Origin: Thermoactinospora rubra | Lineage (GTDB): Bacteria > Actinomycetota > Actinomycetes > Streptosporangiales > Streptosporangiaceae | DNA: 64,000 bases | Assembly: GCF_002093975.1 (NCBI RefSeq) | Contig: NZ_KZ084337.1 | Location: 30,269-94,268 of the forward strand | Direction of reading: 5' to 3' | Shown: piece after piece, positions 51,853 through 60,589 of the stretch | How positions within the stretch are numbered: position 1 is the first letter of the stretch | How the letters are laid out: the number at the start of each line of letters is the position of its first letter | The notes under the pieces: generated by a model | Database searches by the model: none | What the model was told of the DNA's origin: nothing | The model's input: only the letters and a program-made list of their open reading frames with translations | Translations under genes and position numbers: made by a program

Positions 51853-52766
51853 GGGGAGATCTTCTCGCGGGTGCGGTACTCCTGCGGGCTGAGGCCGCGC
51901 GCCCGCTTGAAGGCGGCGCTGAGCGCGAACGGGGTGGCGTAGCCGACCTTCCTGGCCACCGCGCCGACGGTCGCGCCCGGCTCGCGCAGCAGGTCGGCGG
52001 CCAGCGTCAGCCGCCAGTCGGTGAGGTAGGACATCGGCGGCTCGCCCACCAGCCGGGTGAACGCCCGGGCGAGGGTGGCGCGCGAGACGCCCACCCGCTC
52101 GGCGAGGGAGGCGACGGTCCACGGGTGCGCGGGGTCGTTGTGCAGCAGCCGCAGCGCCCGGCCCACCACCGGATCGCCGAAGGCCAGGTACCACCTGTCG
52201 CCCCGCTCGGCGAACCAGCCGCGCAGCACGGCGATGACCAGCAGGTCGAGCAGCCGGTCCAGGACGACCTCCTGGCCCGGCTCGTCCTTGTCGATCTCCT
52301 GGTCGAGCAGCGCGATGAGCGGGCTGTCCACCCCGCGCGAGATCAGCAGCGGCGGCAGCGTCCGCAGCAGCCGCCTGCTCACCTCCGAGTCCAGCTGGTA
52401 GGTGCCGATCAGCATGCACACCGACCCCTTGACCGAGGTGCCCCAGGTACGCAGGCCCAGGCCCAGCTCCTCGCTCAGCGGCCGGCCGTCGGGCGTGCGG
52501 CAGTGCTGGCCGGGGTCGACGACGATCTGGACGGGCGTGGCGGGGTCGTCGCAGAAGGTGAAGGCGTCGGGGCCGCGGGTGATCGCGATGTCGCCCTGGC
52601 GGAGCCGTACGTCGGGCAGGATCCACGCGTCGCCCCGCAGCATGATCACCACGCTCAGCGGCGCCTCGTCCTGCACGCGGATCGACCACGGCGGGTCCAG
52701 CAGCGCCCGCAGGAGGAACGCGCCGCGGGCGCGGGGCCCGTCGAGCAGGCCGGTGAACGCGTCCAC
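51849..52766 (-). CDS. AraC-family transcriptional regulator
   Basis: A 305-residue AraC regulator. A cupin-like N-terminal domain ([20 protein letters not shown]) precedes the double helix-turn-helix, with [24 protein letters not shown] and [32 protein letters not shown]. Such members often control adjacent SDR or NmrA-like enzymes. It starts at GTG and is divergent from the NmrA-like gene; a 29-bp inverted repeat lies between them. Confidence 0.87.
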   Translation of the reverse strand: MDAFTGLLDGPRARGAFLLRALLDPPWSIRVQDEAPLSVVIMLRGDAWILPDVRLRQGDIAITRGPDAFTFCDDPATPVQIVVDPGQHCRTPDGRPLSEELGLGLRTWGTSVKGSVCMLIGTYQLDSEVSRRLLRTLPPLLISRGVDSPLIALLDQEIDKDEPGQEVVLDRLLDLLVIAVLRGWFAERGDRWYLAFGDPVVGRALRLLHNDPAHPWTVASLAERVGVSRATLARAFTRLVGEPPMSYLTDWRLTLAADLLREPGATVGAVARKVGYATPFALSAAFKRARGLSPQEYRTREKISP

Positions 52767-52790
52767 GACGTTAGACGATAGGACATGCGG

Positions 52791-52819
52791 GTGAGCCTCT
52801 CAACTATGGAGAGTCTCAC
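52791..52819. promoter_or_regulatory. 29-bp inverted repeat between AraC and NmrA-like genes
   Basis: GTGAG-C-CTCTC then seven bases and GAGAG-T-CTCAC. The arms pair at 10 of 11 positions. It is a plausible AraC-family operator controlling the divergent reductase. Confidence 0.5.
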
Positions 52820-52842
52820 GGGGTCGCCGGTTGACTGAGGCC

Positions 52843-53649
52843 ATGACCTTCCTCGTGATCGGCGGCTCCGGCAAGACCGGCGGCCGCGTCGTGACCCGCC
52901 TGACCGAGCGTGGCCTGCCCGTGCGGGCCGTCTCCCGCTCCACCGAGATCCCCTTCGACTGGAACGACCGGGCCACCTGGCCAGCCGCGCTCCGGGGCGT
53001 GACCGCGGCCCACGTGGCCTACCAGCCCGACATCACCTTCCCGGGAGCCGCGGAAGCCATCCGGGAACTCACCCGCCTGGCCGCTGACAGCGGCGTGCGG
53101 CGGCTGGTCCTGGTGTCCGGCCGCGGCGAGGAGCAGGCCGCCGTCAGTGAGCGGACCGTCCAGCGGTCAGGGCTGGAGTGGACCATCCTGCGGTGCGCCT
53201 TCTTCAACCAGAACTTCAGCGAGGGCGCCTTCGCCGACATGATCGCCGGTGGGGAACTCGCGCTGCCGGCCGACGAGGTGGCCGAGCCGTTCGTGGACGC
53301 CGAGGACATCGCCGACGTCGCGGTGGCGGCTCTCACCGAGGACCGGCACGTGGGCGAGCTGTATGAGCTCACCGGACCGAGGCTGCTCACCTTCACCGAC
53401 GTGACCGCGGAGATCGCTGCGGTCACTGGCAGGCCGATCCGCTACCGTCCGATGGAGCCCGAAGACTACGTCGACATGCTCCAGCAGTACGGCATGCCCC
53501 CCGAGGAGGCCAAGCTGCTGACGGACCTACTCACCCAGGTCCTCGACGGGCGGAACGAGAGCCTGGCCGACGGCGTCCAACGGGCGCTGGGCAGGCCGCC
53601 CCGCGACTTCTCCGACTACGTGGAGGCGACATGGAAACCCTCGCGCTGA
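52843..53649 (+). CDS. NmrA-like NAD(P)-binding protein
   Basis: A 268-residue atypical short-chain dehydrogenase-type protein. The nucleotide-binding turn is VIGGSGKTGGRVV (5-17). GLEWTILRCAFFNQNFSEGAF is the family's central segment, and PFVDAEDIADVAVAALTED is conserved. NmrA/YtfG-type members act as redox sensors or quinone reductases. ATG 52843 is used. Its 3' end overlaps the DUF1772 gene, so the two form an operon under the AraC gene. Confidence 0.85.
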   Translation: MTFLVIGGSGKTGGRVVTRLTERGLPVRAVSRSTEIPFDWNDRATWPAALRGVTAAHVAYQPDITFPGAAEAIRELTRLAADSGVRRLVLVSGRGEEQAAVSERTVQRSGLEWTILRCAFFNQNFSEGAFADMIAGGELALPADEVAEPFVDAEDIADVAVAALTEDRHVGELYELTGPRLLTFTDVTAEIAAVTGRPIRYRPMEPEDYVDMLQQYGMPPEEAKLLTDLLTQVLDGRNESLADGVQRALGRPPRDFSDYVEATWKPSR

Positions 53650-54086
53650 TCGCCGCCTTCGCGGCCCTCGTCACCGGGGCCGCGCTGGCCGGGCTGTACT
53701 ACGCGTTCTCCATGTCGGTGATGCCGGGCCTGAGCGGTGTCGCACCCGCCGACGCCGAGGCCGCCATGCGAAGCGTCAACCGGAAGATCATCAATCCGTG
53801 GCTGTTCCTGGCGCTCATGGGCACGCCGGTCCTGGCCGTCTTGGCGGGTGTGTTCATGCTCCTGGCGGGCCGCAACCCGCTGTGGCTCTTCCTGGCCGCC
53901 GGGGTGAACGCCGTCGGCTCGTTCCTCGTGACGATGATCGTGAACGTGCCGATGAACAACGCCCTCGACGCGGGGACCATGCCCTGGAGCGCCTACGCAC
54001 CACGCTGGACCAGGTGGAACACGGCGCGTGCGGTGTTCAGCCTGGCCAGCGTGGTGCTGGTCGGGATCGGGCTGCTGGCCTGGTGA
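53631..54086 (+). CDS. DUF1772 membrane protein
   Basis: A 151-residue protein with four membrane helices and a DUF1772 (anthrone oxygenase-like) pattern: GLYYAFSMSVMPGL, MNNALDAGTMPW and a final AVFSLASVVLVGIGL helix. DUF1772 members often follow NmrA-like genes. It overlaps the upstream frame by 19 bp. Function unresolved; a quinone/anthrone-type oxidation is a family hint. Confidence 0.82.
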   Translation: METLALIAAFAALVTGAALAGLYYAFSMSVMPGLSGVAPADAEAAMRSVNRKIINPWLFLALMGTPVLAVLAGVFMLLAGRNPLWLFLAAGVNAVGSFLVTMIVNVPMNNALDAGTMPWSAYAPRWTRWNTARAVFSLASVVLVGIGLLAW

Positions 54087-54130
54087 GCGGTACGGCCGGG
54101 CCGTACCGCTCACCGGCTCTCACGGGAGCG

Positions 54131-56479
54131 TCAGTTCAACGGCGGGTAGGCGTTGCGCACCAGCTCCTGGAACTGGGCGGAGAACCACTGGCCGGACAGC
54201 GGCGCGTCGGGCAGCGCGCCGGTCGGGTTGTTGCCGTTGAGCTGGTTGCCCTGGTAGGTCGGGTCGCACATCCGGTCGAACTTCTTGCCCTCGTCGTTCG
54301 GGATGTCCCTGCTCGCGCCGTCGGACTCGCCCGGCGGCTTGATCCACACGTAGGCGTCCAGGCCCGGCTCGGGGTTGGCCCTGGGCCGCTCGCCGATGCC
54401 CGCGCCGCTCTGGTTGCACCAGTTGCCGGCGTGGATGCGGCGGTCGATCCGCGACTCGTTGACGAACTGGTTGATGTCGGTCTTGGTGCTCGGGCCGGTG
54501 GGCCGGGCGGCGCCGCCCCAGCCGTTGCGCGAGGTGTCGATCAGCATGCCCAGCCCCTGGCGGAAGCCCTTGGCGACGAGGGCGTCGCGCAGGGCCAGGG
54601 CGAAGGACGTCTCATCGACGTACCAGTTCCAGTCCACCCACTTGGACTGGCGCACCGAGACGCCGTTGACCGTGGTGTTGATCGTGAAGTACGGCTCCTT
54701 CGTCGCGGAGTAGTTCGCGGTGTTGACGATGAAGCCGTCCACGCTGTCCACGCCCGCCGTGGTGCCGGACACGGTGTTGTAGAAGAGGTTCACCGCGGGG
54801 CCGAAGTTGCTGTCCCAGCCCAGCCAGGCGTGGTGAGCGGCGTCCACGTAGGTGTAGACGTTGGGGATCGCGTGGAGCTTGTTGAGCGCGTACCGCACGC
54901 CGTCGACGTAGCCGCCCGGGCCGTTGGCCTCACGGCACTTCTCGAAGGAGTTGATGTTGGTGACCAGGTTGGGCAGCGAGTCGGGCTCGATGATCGTGAC
55001 GATGCGCAGGTTGGCGTACTGCGGGTCGTCCAGGATGTCGGCGATCGGGTTGATGTACTCGTTCTGGTAGCGGGCGAAGCCGTTCTGCGCGATGAGCAGC
55101 TCGCCGTTGGAGGCCAGGGCCGAGCAGTCGCGGTTGGGCAGGTTGTAGATGACGACCTGGATCGTCAGCGGTGCGGCGCCGTTGGCGGCGTCCTGCCGTA
55201 CGGCCTCGTCCATGTGGGCGCGCAGGCCCATGCCGCCGCTCGGCCCGGCGATGGCGGCGATGCGGTCCATCCACACCGCGGTGGAGGTGTTGGCCACCGC
55301 GGCGCCGCCCGGCTCGGCGGCCGCCCTGGCCGACCAGAGCGGGTTCACGTACCCGGTGGCCCCGGCGTACGGGTTCTCCACGTGGCCGCCGCCCGGGTTG
55401 CCGTCGTTGTCGGCCTCGGTCGCGGTGACCGACTTGGCGGTCAGGCCGGTGGAGGCGACGGAGAAGGTCCGGGTGCCGGCGGTGGTGTCGGAGTCCTCGG
55501 CCGCGCCGACCGTCACGTTCTGCGCGGTGTTCCAGTTGTCCGGGGTGAACGTCAGCGAGGCGCCGGACCTGATCGTCAGGTCGGCGTCGCCGCTGCCCGC
55601 CGTGGAGGTGACCGTCACGTTGGCGGACGGCCTGGCGGCCAGCTTGACCCCGTAGGTGGCGGTGCCGCCCTCGGGGACGACGATCGAGGTGGGCGTGACC
55701 ACGATCGCCTGCTCCTGCGTGCTGTCGTCGTCGACCTCGGTGGCGTTGACCGTGGCGGAGGTGACGCCCGCGCCGCCGACGGTGAACGCGGCGGTGCCCG
55801 CCGTGGTGTCGGAGTCCTGCGCGGCGGCCAGGGTGACGGTCTGGGCGGTGTTCCAGTTGCTGGGGGTGAAGGTGAGCGAGCCTCCGGAGCTCACCGACAG
55901 GTCGGCGTCGCCGCTGTTGCGGGTGGTGACGACCGTGACGTTGGCGGCCGGGGCGGAGGAGAGCTTGACCGTGAAGGTCGCGGTGCCGCCCTCATTGACG
56001 GCCACGGAGCTGGCCGACACGACCACCGACGGGGTCTCCTGGGTGCCGCCGCAGGTCGTGCCGTTCACCTTGAACGAGGTCGGGTTGGGGTTGCTGCCGG
56101 TCCAGGTGCCGTTGAAGCCGATGCTGGTGGAGGCGCCGGTGGCCAGGGTGCCGTTCCACGGCATGTTCCGGCCGGTCATGGTGGTGCCCGACTGGCTCCA
56201 CTCGGCGCCCCAGCCGGCGGGGGTGTACCGCTGGCCGCTCGTCGGGAAGTCGAAGGTGAGCGTCCAGCCGTTGAGCGGGTCGCCGAGGTTCTTGAGCGTG
56301 ATGTTGGCGGTGAAGCCGCCCTGGCCCGGGCTCGAGGTCCAGGAGTTGGCCGTATAGGTGACGTCGCAGGCGACGGCGGCGTGCGCCGTGCCGGACGTCC
56401 CGCCCACGAGACCGAGGGCCGCCACGCAGGCGGTGGCCGCGGTCACGGCCCATCTGCGCAGGCCGCGATGCTGTGTCAC
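54131..56479 (-). CDS. GH6 cellulase (exo/endo-beta-1,4-glucanase) with CBM2 and Calx-beta modules
   Basis: A 782-residue secreted cellulase. Domain order: signal peptide (1-35), CBM2 (about 36-137), two Calx-beta-like modules (about 147-250 and 258-355, each with GDADL and LTFTPxNWNTAQ), a Gly linker, then GH6 (about 366-782). GH6 acid residues are visible in YNLPNRDCS and IIEPDSLPN, and the family's VDWNWYVDETSF and VWIKPPGESDG blocks are present. The size and modules suit a cellobiohydrolase-type GH6. The CebR-like palindrome at 56513 lies 33 bp upstream of its start. Confidence 0.92.
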   Translation of the reverse strand: MTQHRGLRRWAVTAATACVAALGLVGGTSGTAHAAVACDVTYTANSWTSSPGQGGFTANITLKNLGDPLNGWTLTFDFPTSGQRYTPAGWGAEWSQSGTTMTGRNMPWNGTLATGASTSIGFNGTWTGSNPNPTSFKVNGTTCGGTQETPSVVVSASSVAVNEGGTATFTVKLSSAPAANVTVVTTRNSGDADLSVSSGGSLTFTPSNWNTAQTVTLAAAQDSDTTAGTAAFTVGGAGVTSATVNATEVDDDSTQEQAIVVTPTSIVVPEGGTATYGVKLAARPSANVTVTSTAGSGDADLTIRSGASLTFTPDNWNTAQNVTVGAAEDSDTTAGTRTFSVASTGLTAKSVTATEADNDGNPGGGHVENPYAGATGYVNPLWSARAAAEPGGAAVANTSTAVWMDRIAAIAGPSGGMGLRAHMDEAVRQDAANGAAPLTIQVVIYNLPNRDCSALASNGELLIAQNGFARYQNEYINPIADILDDPQYANLRIVTIIEPDSLPNLVTNINSFEKCREANGPGGYVDGVRYALNKLHAIPNVYTYVDAAHHAWLGWDSNFGPAVNLFYNTVSGTTAGVDSVDGFIVNTANYSATKEPYFTINTTVNGVSVRQSKWVDWNWYVDETSFALALRDALVAKGFRQGLGMLIDTSRNGWGGAARPTGPSTKTDINQFVNESRIDRRIHAGNWCNQSGAGIGERPRANPEPGLDAYVWIKPPGESDGASRDIPNDEGKKFDRMCDPTYQGNQLNGNNPTGALPDAPLSGQWFSAQFQELVRNAYPPLN

Positions 56480-56512
56480 GGGTCATCCCCTCCAGTGGAG
56501 AACGGGAATGGT

Positions 56513-56526
56513 TGGGAGCGCTCCCA
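56513..56526. promoter_or_regulatory. CebR-type operator upstream of GH6 gene
   Basis: TGGGAGCGCTCCCA, a perfect 14-bp palindrome matching the known CebR/CelR cellobiose-repressor site of actinomycetes. It is 33 bp from the GH6 start, where it would overlap the promoter. Confidence 0.85.
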
Positions 56527-56605
56527 TAGTGGGCGGGACTCACAGGGGTGTCCAGGTTCGAGTGAGGGCTCCAGGCTGCATGCTGGGAAGATGCCCGCGA
56601 GGTTG

Positions 56606-56618
56606 TTGAAAGTTTCAA
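56606..56618. promoter_or_regulatory. GAAA-TTTC palindrome upstream of GH6
   Basis: TTGAAA-G-TTTCAA is a perfect palindrome. A similar GTGAAACTTTCAC lies at 58861, suggesting a second LacI-type regulator of glycan genes. Confidence 0.5.
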
Positions 56619-56656
56619 GCATGTTGACAGCGGGGCCGGTTGGGTGGCTCTCTTGG

Positions 56657-56670
56657 TGGGAGCGCTCCCG
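56657..56670. promoter_or_regulatory. second CebR-type operator
   Basis: TGGGAGCGCTCCCG, one base off the perfect site, about 130 bp further upstream of GH6. Paired sites would allow looping. Confidence 0.75.
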
Positions 56671-56804
56671 GCTTTTGGCGAGCCGTCACGGCCGCGTTGT
56701 GGACGAAGGAGGTGAGGCCGTCGACTCGGTGACCCGCACCTCGTTGTCTTGGCAATCCATCCCGCCCGGATGCCGGCCGGGGGCTTCGGCTCCCCGGCCG
56801 GACA

Positions 56805-56888
56805 CGCCTGTCAGCGGTCGCCTGTCAGCGGGCGCCTGTCAGCGGGCGCCTGTCAGCGGGCGCCTGTCAGCGGGCGCCTGTCAGCGGT
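56805..56888. repeat. 14-bp tandem repeat, six units
   Basis: CGCCTGTCAGCGGG (or GGT) repeated six times without spacing. The last unit overlaps the stop codon and final codons of the gene ending at 56881. It lies in the 3' region between two converging transcription sides of the cellulase locus. Confidence 0.9.
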
Positions 56889-57390
56889 CGCCGAACCGCC
56901 GCCGCGCCGCCTCGATCACGCCGGTGTCGGCGAAGCCCTCGAACGCCCGCTCGTGGTAGCGCCGGGGGATGATGCGGGCGATCTCCTCGCGGTAGTTCGC
57001 GCCCGAGCGCGGGAGCCGTACCTGCGGATGATGGCCCAGCCGTACGGCCAGCGGCCCGGCCGCGCGCACCGAGCGCGCCCACGTGCCGCCCGCGCCCGTC
57101 ACCGCGCACATGTGGTGCGCGTAGACCCACTCCACCTCGGCGACGCTCGCCACGTCGGCGGGGTCGGTGCCGAAGACCTCCACCGCGCAGACGATCCGGC
57201 CGTCCTTCTCGGTGAAGCCGTGGCCGTGCGCGTGGTGCTCGGCGAGCGAGGCGTTCTCGAGGACCGCCGTCACGCGGTCGGCCAGCTGGCGGCGCACGCG
57301 CTCCTGGTCGCCCTCCCGCGTCAGCGCCACCAGCACGCATCCGGCGGCGACGAGGAGCGCCAGGATGAGGCCGGCGCGGACTTTGGTCAT
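56881..57390 (-). CDS. membrane-anchored or secreted small protein
   Basis: A 169-residue protein. A single hydrophobic N-terminal helix (AGLILALLVAAGCVLVALT) contains a lipobox-like LVAAGC at Cys18, so it may be a lipoprotein. The mature part is rich in His, Arg and acidic residues and has Cys in GRIVCAVEVF and HHMCAVTG. AAAGGCGG precedes the ATG. The gene lies between GH6 and the LPMO, but no domain is recognised. Its last codons are part of the 14-bp tandem array. Confidence 0.68.
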   Translation of the reverse strand: MTKVRAGLILALLVAAGCVLVALTREGDQERVRRQLADRVTAVLENASLAEHHAHGHGFTEKDGRIVCAVEVFGTDPADVASVAEVEWVYAHHMCAVTGAGGTWARSVRAAGPLAVRLGHHPQVRLPRSGANYREEIARIIPRRYHERAFEGFADTGVIEAARRRFGDR

Positions 57391-57616
57391 GTGGACCGCC
57401 TTTCCGCTCGTCGTTCGGGTCGGGTATCGGGGCGATCGCCTCCACGGGTTCCCGGAGGTTCCACGGGTTCCGGGACAGACGGGCTCCGGGCCAGACGGCT
57501 TCCGGGGCGCCGGGGCGCCCCGGCCGGTGGGCCCGGGATCCCCCAGCGGACCCACCGGCGTGCGGGGCTCAAGCCCGGGCGGCCGGGGCGCGGGCGAGCA
57601 CGCCCCGGCACGGGGA

Positions 57617-58723
57617 TCACGGGCTCGAGCAGGTGAGCGCCGGCGGCGTGGACGGCGCCGTGCCGGTGGCGTTGAAGCCGAACGTCGTGCTGGCGTTCGG
57701 GGCCAGCTGGCCGTTGTAGGAGGCGTTGCGCACGGCGACCTCCGGCGGCTGGCCGACGAGCACGCCGTTCCACGGGGCGCCCTCGAAGCCCTGGCCGCCG
57801 GTGTAGGTCCAGCGGACCGTCCAGCCGTTGATCGCCGCCGCCCCGGTGTTGCGTACGGTCACCTCGGCCTGGAAGTGGCCCGGCCAGCCGGTGGTCGGGA
57901 CGGTGCGCCACGTCGCGGTGCAGCCCGCGCCCGTCGGCGTGGCGGTCGGCGTCGACGTGGGCGTCGAGGTGGGGGTGGAGGTCGGGGTCGACGTCGGGGT
58001 GACGGACGGCGACGGGGTCGAGCCGCCCGGGCCCACGCCGGTCACCTCGCCGTTGCCGCCGTCGAAGACCACGTCGGAGCAGCTGTAGAAGTTCTCCTGG
58101 CTGTCGGACCTGATCCAGTGGATGAAGATGATGTGGCGGCCGGTCTTGCCGGAGGGCAGCTGGAGGTTCCAGTAGTAGTAGTTCAGCTCGCCCGGCCCGC
58201 CCGACTGCGGCGGGTTGGCCACGCTGCCGATGGACTCCAGGTCGGCCCACCTCAGCGGCGCGTTGGGGTTCCAGCCGTTCTTGGTGATGTAGACGACGAA
58301 CGAGCCGGGGTGCGCCGCCCAGTTGCTGTGCCGTACCTGGATGGTCCTGCCCGCCGTCAGGTGGGTCAGCGGCCAGTCGTTGCGCACGGCGTTGTAGGGC
58401 GTGAAGTCGTACGGCCCGCCGGTGCCGCCGCTGCAGATCTGCCCGTCGGGGATGAACCCGGTGGTCCGGCCGCCGCCGTCGGAGCGCAGCACGGCGAACC
58501 AGTTGTACAGCGGCGTCGTGCCGCTCTGCGCGACCGCCGCCGCGCAGGCCGGGTTGTAGGGGATGATCTGCCCGTTCTCCCGCAGGCCGTCCTGCCAGCA
58601 CAGGAACGTCCGGCTGCCGGGGAACATCGTCACGCCGTGGGCCTGGGCCGGGGACGGCCCGACGACGACGCAGGTCGCGATGAGCATCGCCGCCAGTAAC
58701 ACCATGCGGCGAAGGAGTCTCAT
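57617..58723 (-). CDS. AA10 lytic polysaccharide monooxygenase with CBM2
   Basis: A 368-residue secreted copper enzyme that oxidatively cleaves cellulose (or chitin). The signal peptide ends in AQA|H so that His29 becomes the N-terminal copper ligand. The second His is in VRHSNWAAHPGSF. The domain shows VTMFPGSRTFLCWQDG and ICSGGTGGPYDF. A Thr/Pro/Ser linker (TPTSTPTSTP) leads to a C-terminal CBM2 (GWPGHFQAEVTVRNTG). A cellulose-active (CelS2-like) assignment fits the flanking cellulases. The start is ATG 58721-58723. Confidence 0.93.
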   Translation of the reverse strand: MRLLRRMVLLAAMLIATCVVVGPSPAQAHGVTMFPGSRTFLCWQDGLRENGQIIPYNPACAAAVAQSGTTPLYNWFAVLRSDGGGRTTGFIPDGQICSGGTGGPYDFTPYNAVRNDWPLTHLTAGRTIQVRHSNWAAHPGSFVVYITKNGWNPNAPLRWADLESIGSVANPPQSGGPGELNYYYWNLQLPSGKTGRHIIFIHWIRSDSQENFYSCSDVVFDGGNGEVTGVGPGGSTPSPSVTPTSTPTSTPTSTPTSTPTATPTGAGCTATWRTVPTTGWPGHFQAEVTVRNTGAAAINGWTVRWTYTGGQGFEGAPWNGVLVGQPPEVAVRNASYNGQLAPNASTTFGFNATGTAPSTPPALTCSSP

Positions 58724-58753
58724 GGTCACGGGGGATGTGCCTTTCCGCGTCTG

Positions 58754-58771
58754 GTACGGCATGCCGTACCG
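58754..58771. promoter_or_regulatory. 18-bp palindrome upstream of LPMO
   Basis: GGTACGGCATGCCGTACC is perfectly self-complementary, 31 bp upstream of the LPMO start. It is unlike the CebR motif and could be an operator or a short hairpin. Confidence 0.5.
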
Positions 58772-58860
58772 CACTCACGATCCGCCCGCCCGGCGCTTCG
58801 CGGTGACCCCGCACGAGTGAGCGCAGTCAAACACGACCTTCACAGGGTCGGCAAACCGCT

Positions 58861-58873
58861 GTGAAACTTTCAC
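58861..58873. promoter_or_regulatory. GTGAAACTTTCAC palindrome
   Basis: A perfect 13-bp GAAA-TTTC-type palindrome between the divergent LPMO and GH12 genes. It is the relative of the site at 56606 and of xylan-regulator boxes known in Streptomyces. Confidence 0.5.
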
Positions 58874-58960
58874 GACCATGGGGCTGTTCGCCCAGGTGGC
58901 GCGGGTGCGCGGGAGCCGTGAGCTTGCGGACGGCCGGGGCGAGGACGACACTCCGGCTTC

Positions 58961-58974
58961 TGGGAGCGCTCCCA
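58961..58974. promoter_or_regulatory. CebR-type operator upstream of GH12 gene
   Basis: TGGGAGCGCTCCCA, identical to the GH6 site, 30 bp before the GH12 ATG. Confidence 0.87.
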
Positions 58975-59004
58975 ACCGTCCACCGGCAACGGAAGGAAGA
59001 GGGC

Positions 59005-60369
59005 ATGATCAGAGCGATCCTGGCCCTGCTCGGCATGATCGTCGCGACGGCGGCCGCCACGGCCGTCCCGGCCCACGCCGCGCCCGTGATCTGCGAGAAG
59101 TATGGCTCGACCGCCATCCAGAACGGCCGCTACATCGTCCAGAACAACGTCTGGGGCGCCGACACCGCCCAGTGCATCGACGTCAACCAGGCCGGCGGCT
59201 TCACCGTCACCCAGGCCGCCCACAACAACCCCACCAACGGCGCCCCGGCCGCCTACCCCTCGATCTTCGCGGGCTGCCACTACGGCAACTGCACCACGGG
59301 CAGCGGCCTGCCCATGCGCGCCGACGCCGCGGGCTTCGCCGCCCTGCGCAGCTCGGTGAGCATGACGTATCCGAGCAGCGGCACCTACAACGCCGCCTAC
59401 GACCTGTGGTTCGACCCGACGCCGCGCACCGACGGCCAGAACACCGGCGCCGAGCTGATGATCTGGCTGAACAAGCAGGGCTCCATCCAGCCCATCGGCT
59501 CCCAGGTCGGCACCGTGAACCTCGCCGGGGCCACCTGGCAGGTGTGGTTCGGCAACATCGGCTGGAACGTCATCTCCTACGTGCGCACCAGCCCGGCCAC
59601 GTCGATCGACTTCACCGTCGACACCTTCTACGCCGACGTGGTCGCTCGCGGGTACGGCCAGCGGTCCTGGTACCTGACCAGCGTCCAGGCCGGGTTCGAG
59701 CCCTGGGTGGGCGGCGCGGGGCTGGCGGTGAACTCCTTCAGCTTCTCCACCTCGGGCGGCGGCGACACCACCCCGCCCAGCACCCCGACCGGCCTGCGGG
59801 CGAGCGACGTGACGGCCACGGGCGCGACGCTGTCGTGGAACGCCTCCACGGACACCGGCGGCAGCGGGCTGGCCGGTTATGAGATCCTCCGCGCCACCGG
59901 ATCGGGCGCCTTCACCCAGGTCGGCACCTCCACGACGACCTCTTTCACGGACTCCGGTCTCACTCCGGCGACGACGTACCGCTACCAGGTGCGGGCGCGT
60001 GACGGCGCGGGCAACCGTTCCCAGCCGTCCGACCCCGTCACCGTGACCACGCAGAGCGGCGGAGGCGGCGGCGGATGCGAGGTCACCGCCGCCACCCAGA
60101 GCCAGTGGGGCAACGGCTACGTCATCCAGGCGACCGTCACCAACGCGGGAAGCACGACCATGAACGGCTGGACCGTCACGTTCACGCTGCCCGCCGGGCA
60201 CACGATCACCGGACACTGGAGCGCCGAGGTCAGGGTGTCCGGCGACACGGTCACGGCGCGCAACCTCTCCTACAACGGCACGCTGGCGCCCGGGGCGAAG
60301 GCGTCCTTCGGCTTCCAGGCCAGCCGTCCGAACGGCGACACGCGGCTCCCATCTGGATACACCTGCTGA
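59005..60369 (+). CDS. GH12 endoglucanase with FnIII and CBM2
   Basis: A 454-residue secreted endo-beta-1,4-glucanase. Signal peptide 1-26 (ending PAHA|AP), GH12 domain about 27-255, fibronectin type III about 263-345, a Gly-rich linker and a C-terminal CBM2 (GYVIQATVTNAGSTTMNGW). The GH12 nucleophile Glu lies in GAELMIWLNKQG, and the acid/base Glu in VQAGFEPWVGG. AAGGAAGAGG precedes the ATG. It is divergent from the LPMO and shares the regulator sites, so GH6, LPMO and GH12 would attack cellulose together. Confidence 0.93.
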   Translation: MIRAILALLGMIVATAAATAVPAHAAPVICEKYGSTAIQNGRYIVQNNVWGADTAQCIDVNQAGGFTVTQAAHNNPTNGAPAAYPSIFAGCHYGNCTTGSGLPMRADAAGFAALRSSVSMTYPSSGTYNAAYDLWFDPTPRTDGQNTGAELMIWLNKQGSIQPIGSQVGTVNLAGATWQVWFGNIGWNVISYVRTSPATSIDFTVDTFYADVVARGYGQRSWYLTSVQAGFEPWVGGAGLAVNSFSFSTSGGGDTTPPSTPTGLRASDVTATGATLSWNASTDTGGSGLAGYEILRATGSGAFTQVGTSTTTSFTDSGLTPATTYRYQVRARDGAGNRSQPSDPVTVTTQSGGGGGGCEVTAATQSQWGNGYVIQATVTNAGSTTMNGWTVTFTLPAGHTITGHWSAEVRVSGDTVTARNLSYNGTLAPGAKASFGFQASRPNGDTRLPSGYTC

Positions 60370-60450
60370 TCCGGGTTCCGGTCGCCGGGTGAGCCGGGGC
60401 AGCGGTGCTCGGCCTCGCCTCGCCGGCCACCCGGCTTCCGGAACGCCTCG

Positions 60451-60488
60451 ACGCTCCCGCGCGCCGACGACGCGGCGCGCGGGAGCGT
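60451..60488. terminator. strong hairpin after GH12 gene
   Basis: A perfect 15-bp stem, ACGCTCCCGCGCGCC/GGCGCGCGGGAGCGT, with an 8-base loop. There is no T-run, which is normal for GC-rich actinobacterial terminators. Confidence 0.75.
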
Positions 60489-60589
60489 GTCGGCGGTCTT
60501 CCACAGGGCCGGCCCAGGCCGGAAGCCCGGCCGCAGGCCGTCAGGAATCGAGAAGCGCGGATCACCGGGCCGCACCTAGCGTGACAGCC

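Noticed and set aside
56805..56888. CRISPR array
   Set aside because: The units are 14 bp, identical and directly adjacent, with no spacers and no cas genes.
53798..56959. 1053-codon plus-strand open frame across the GH6 gene
   Set aside because: It is the complement of real GH6 coding sequence, has runs of Gly/Val/Arg without domains, and is explained by high GC content.
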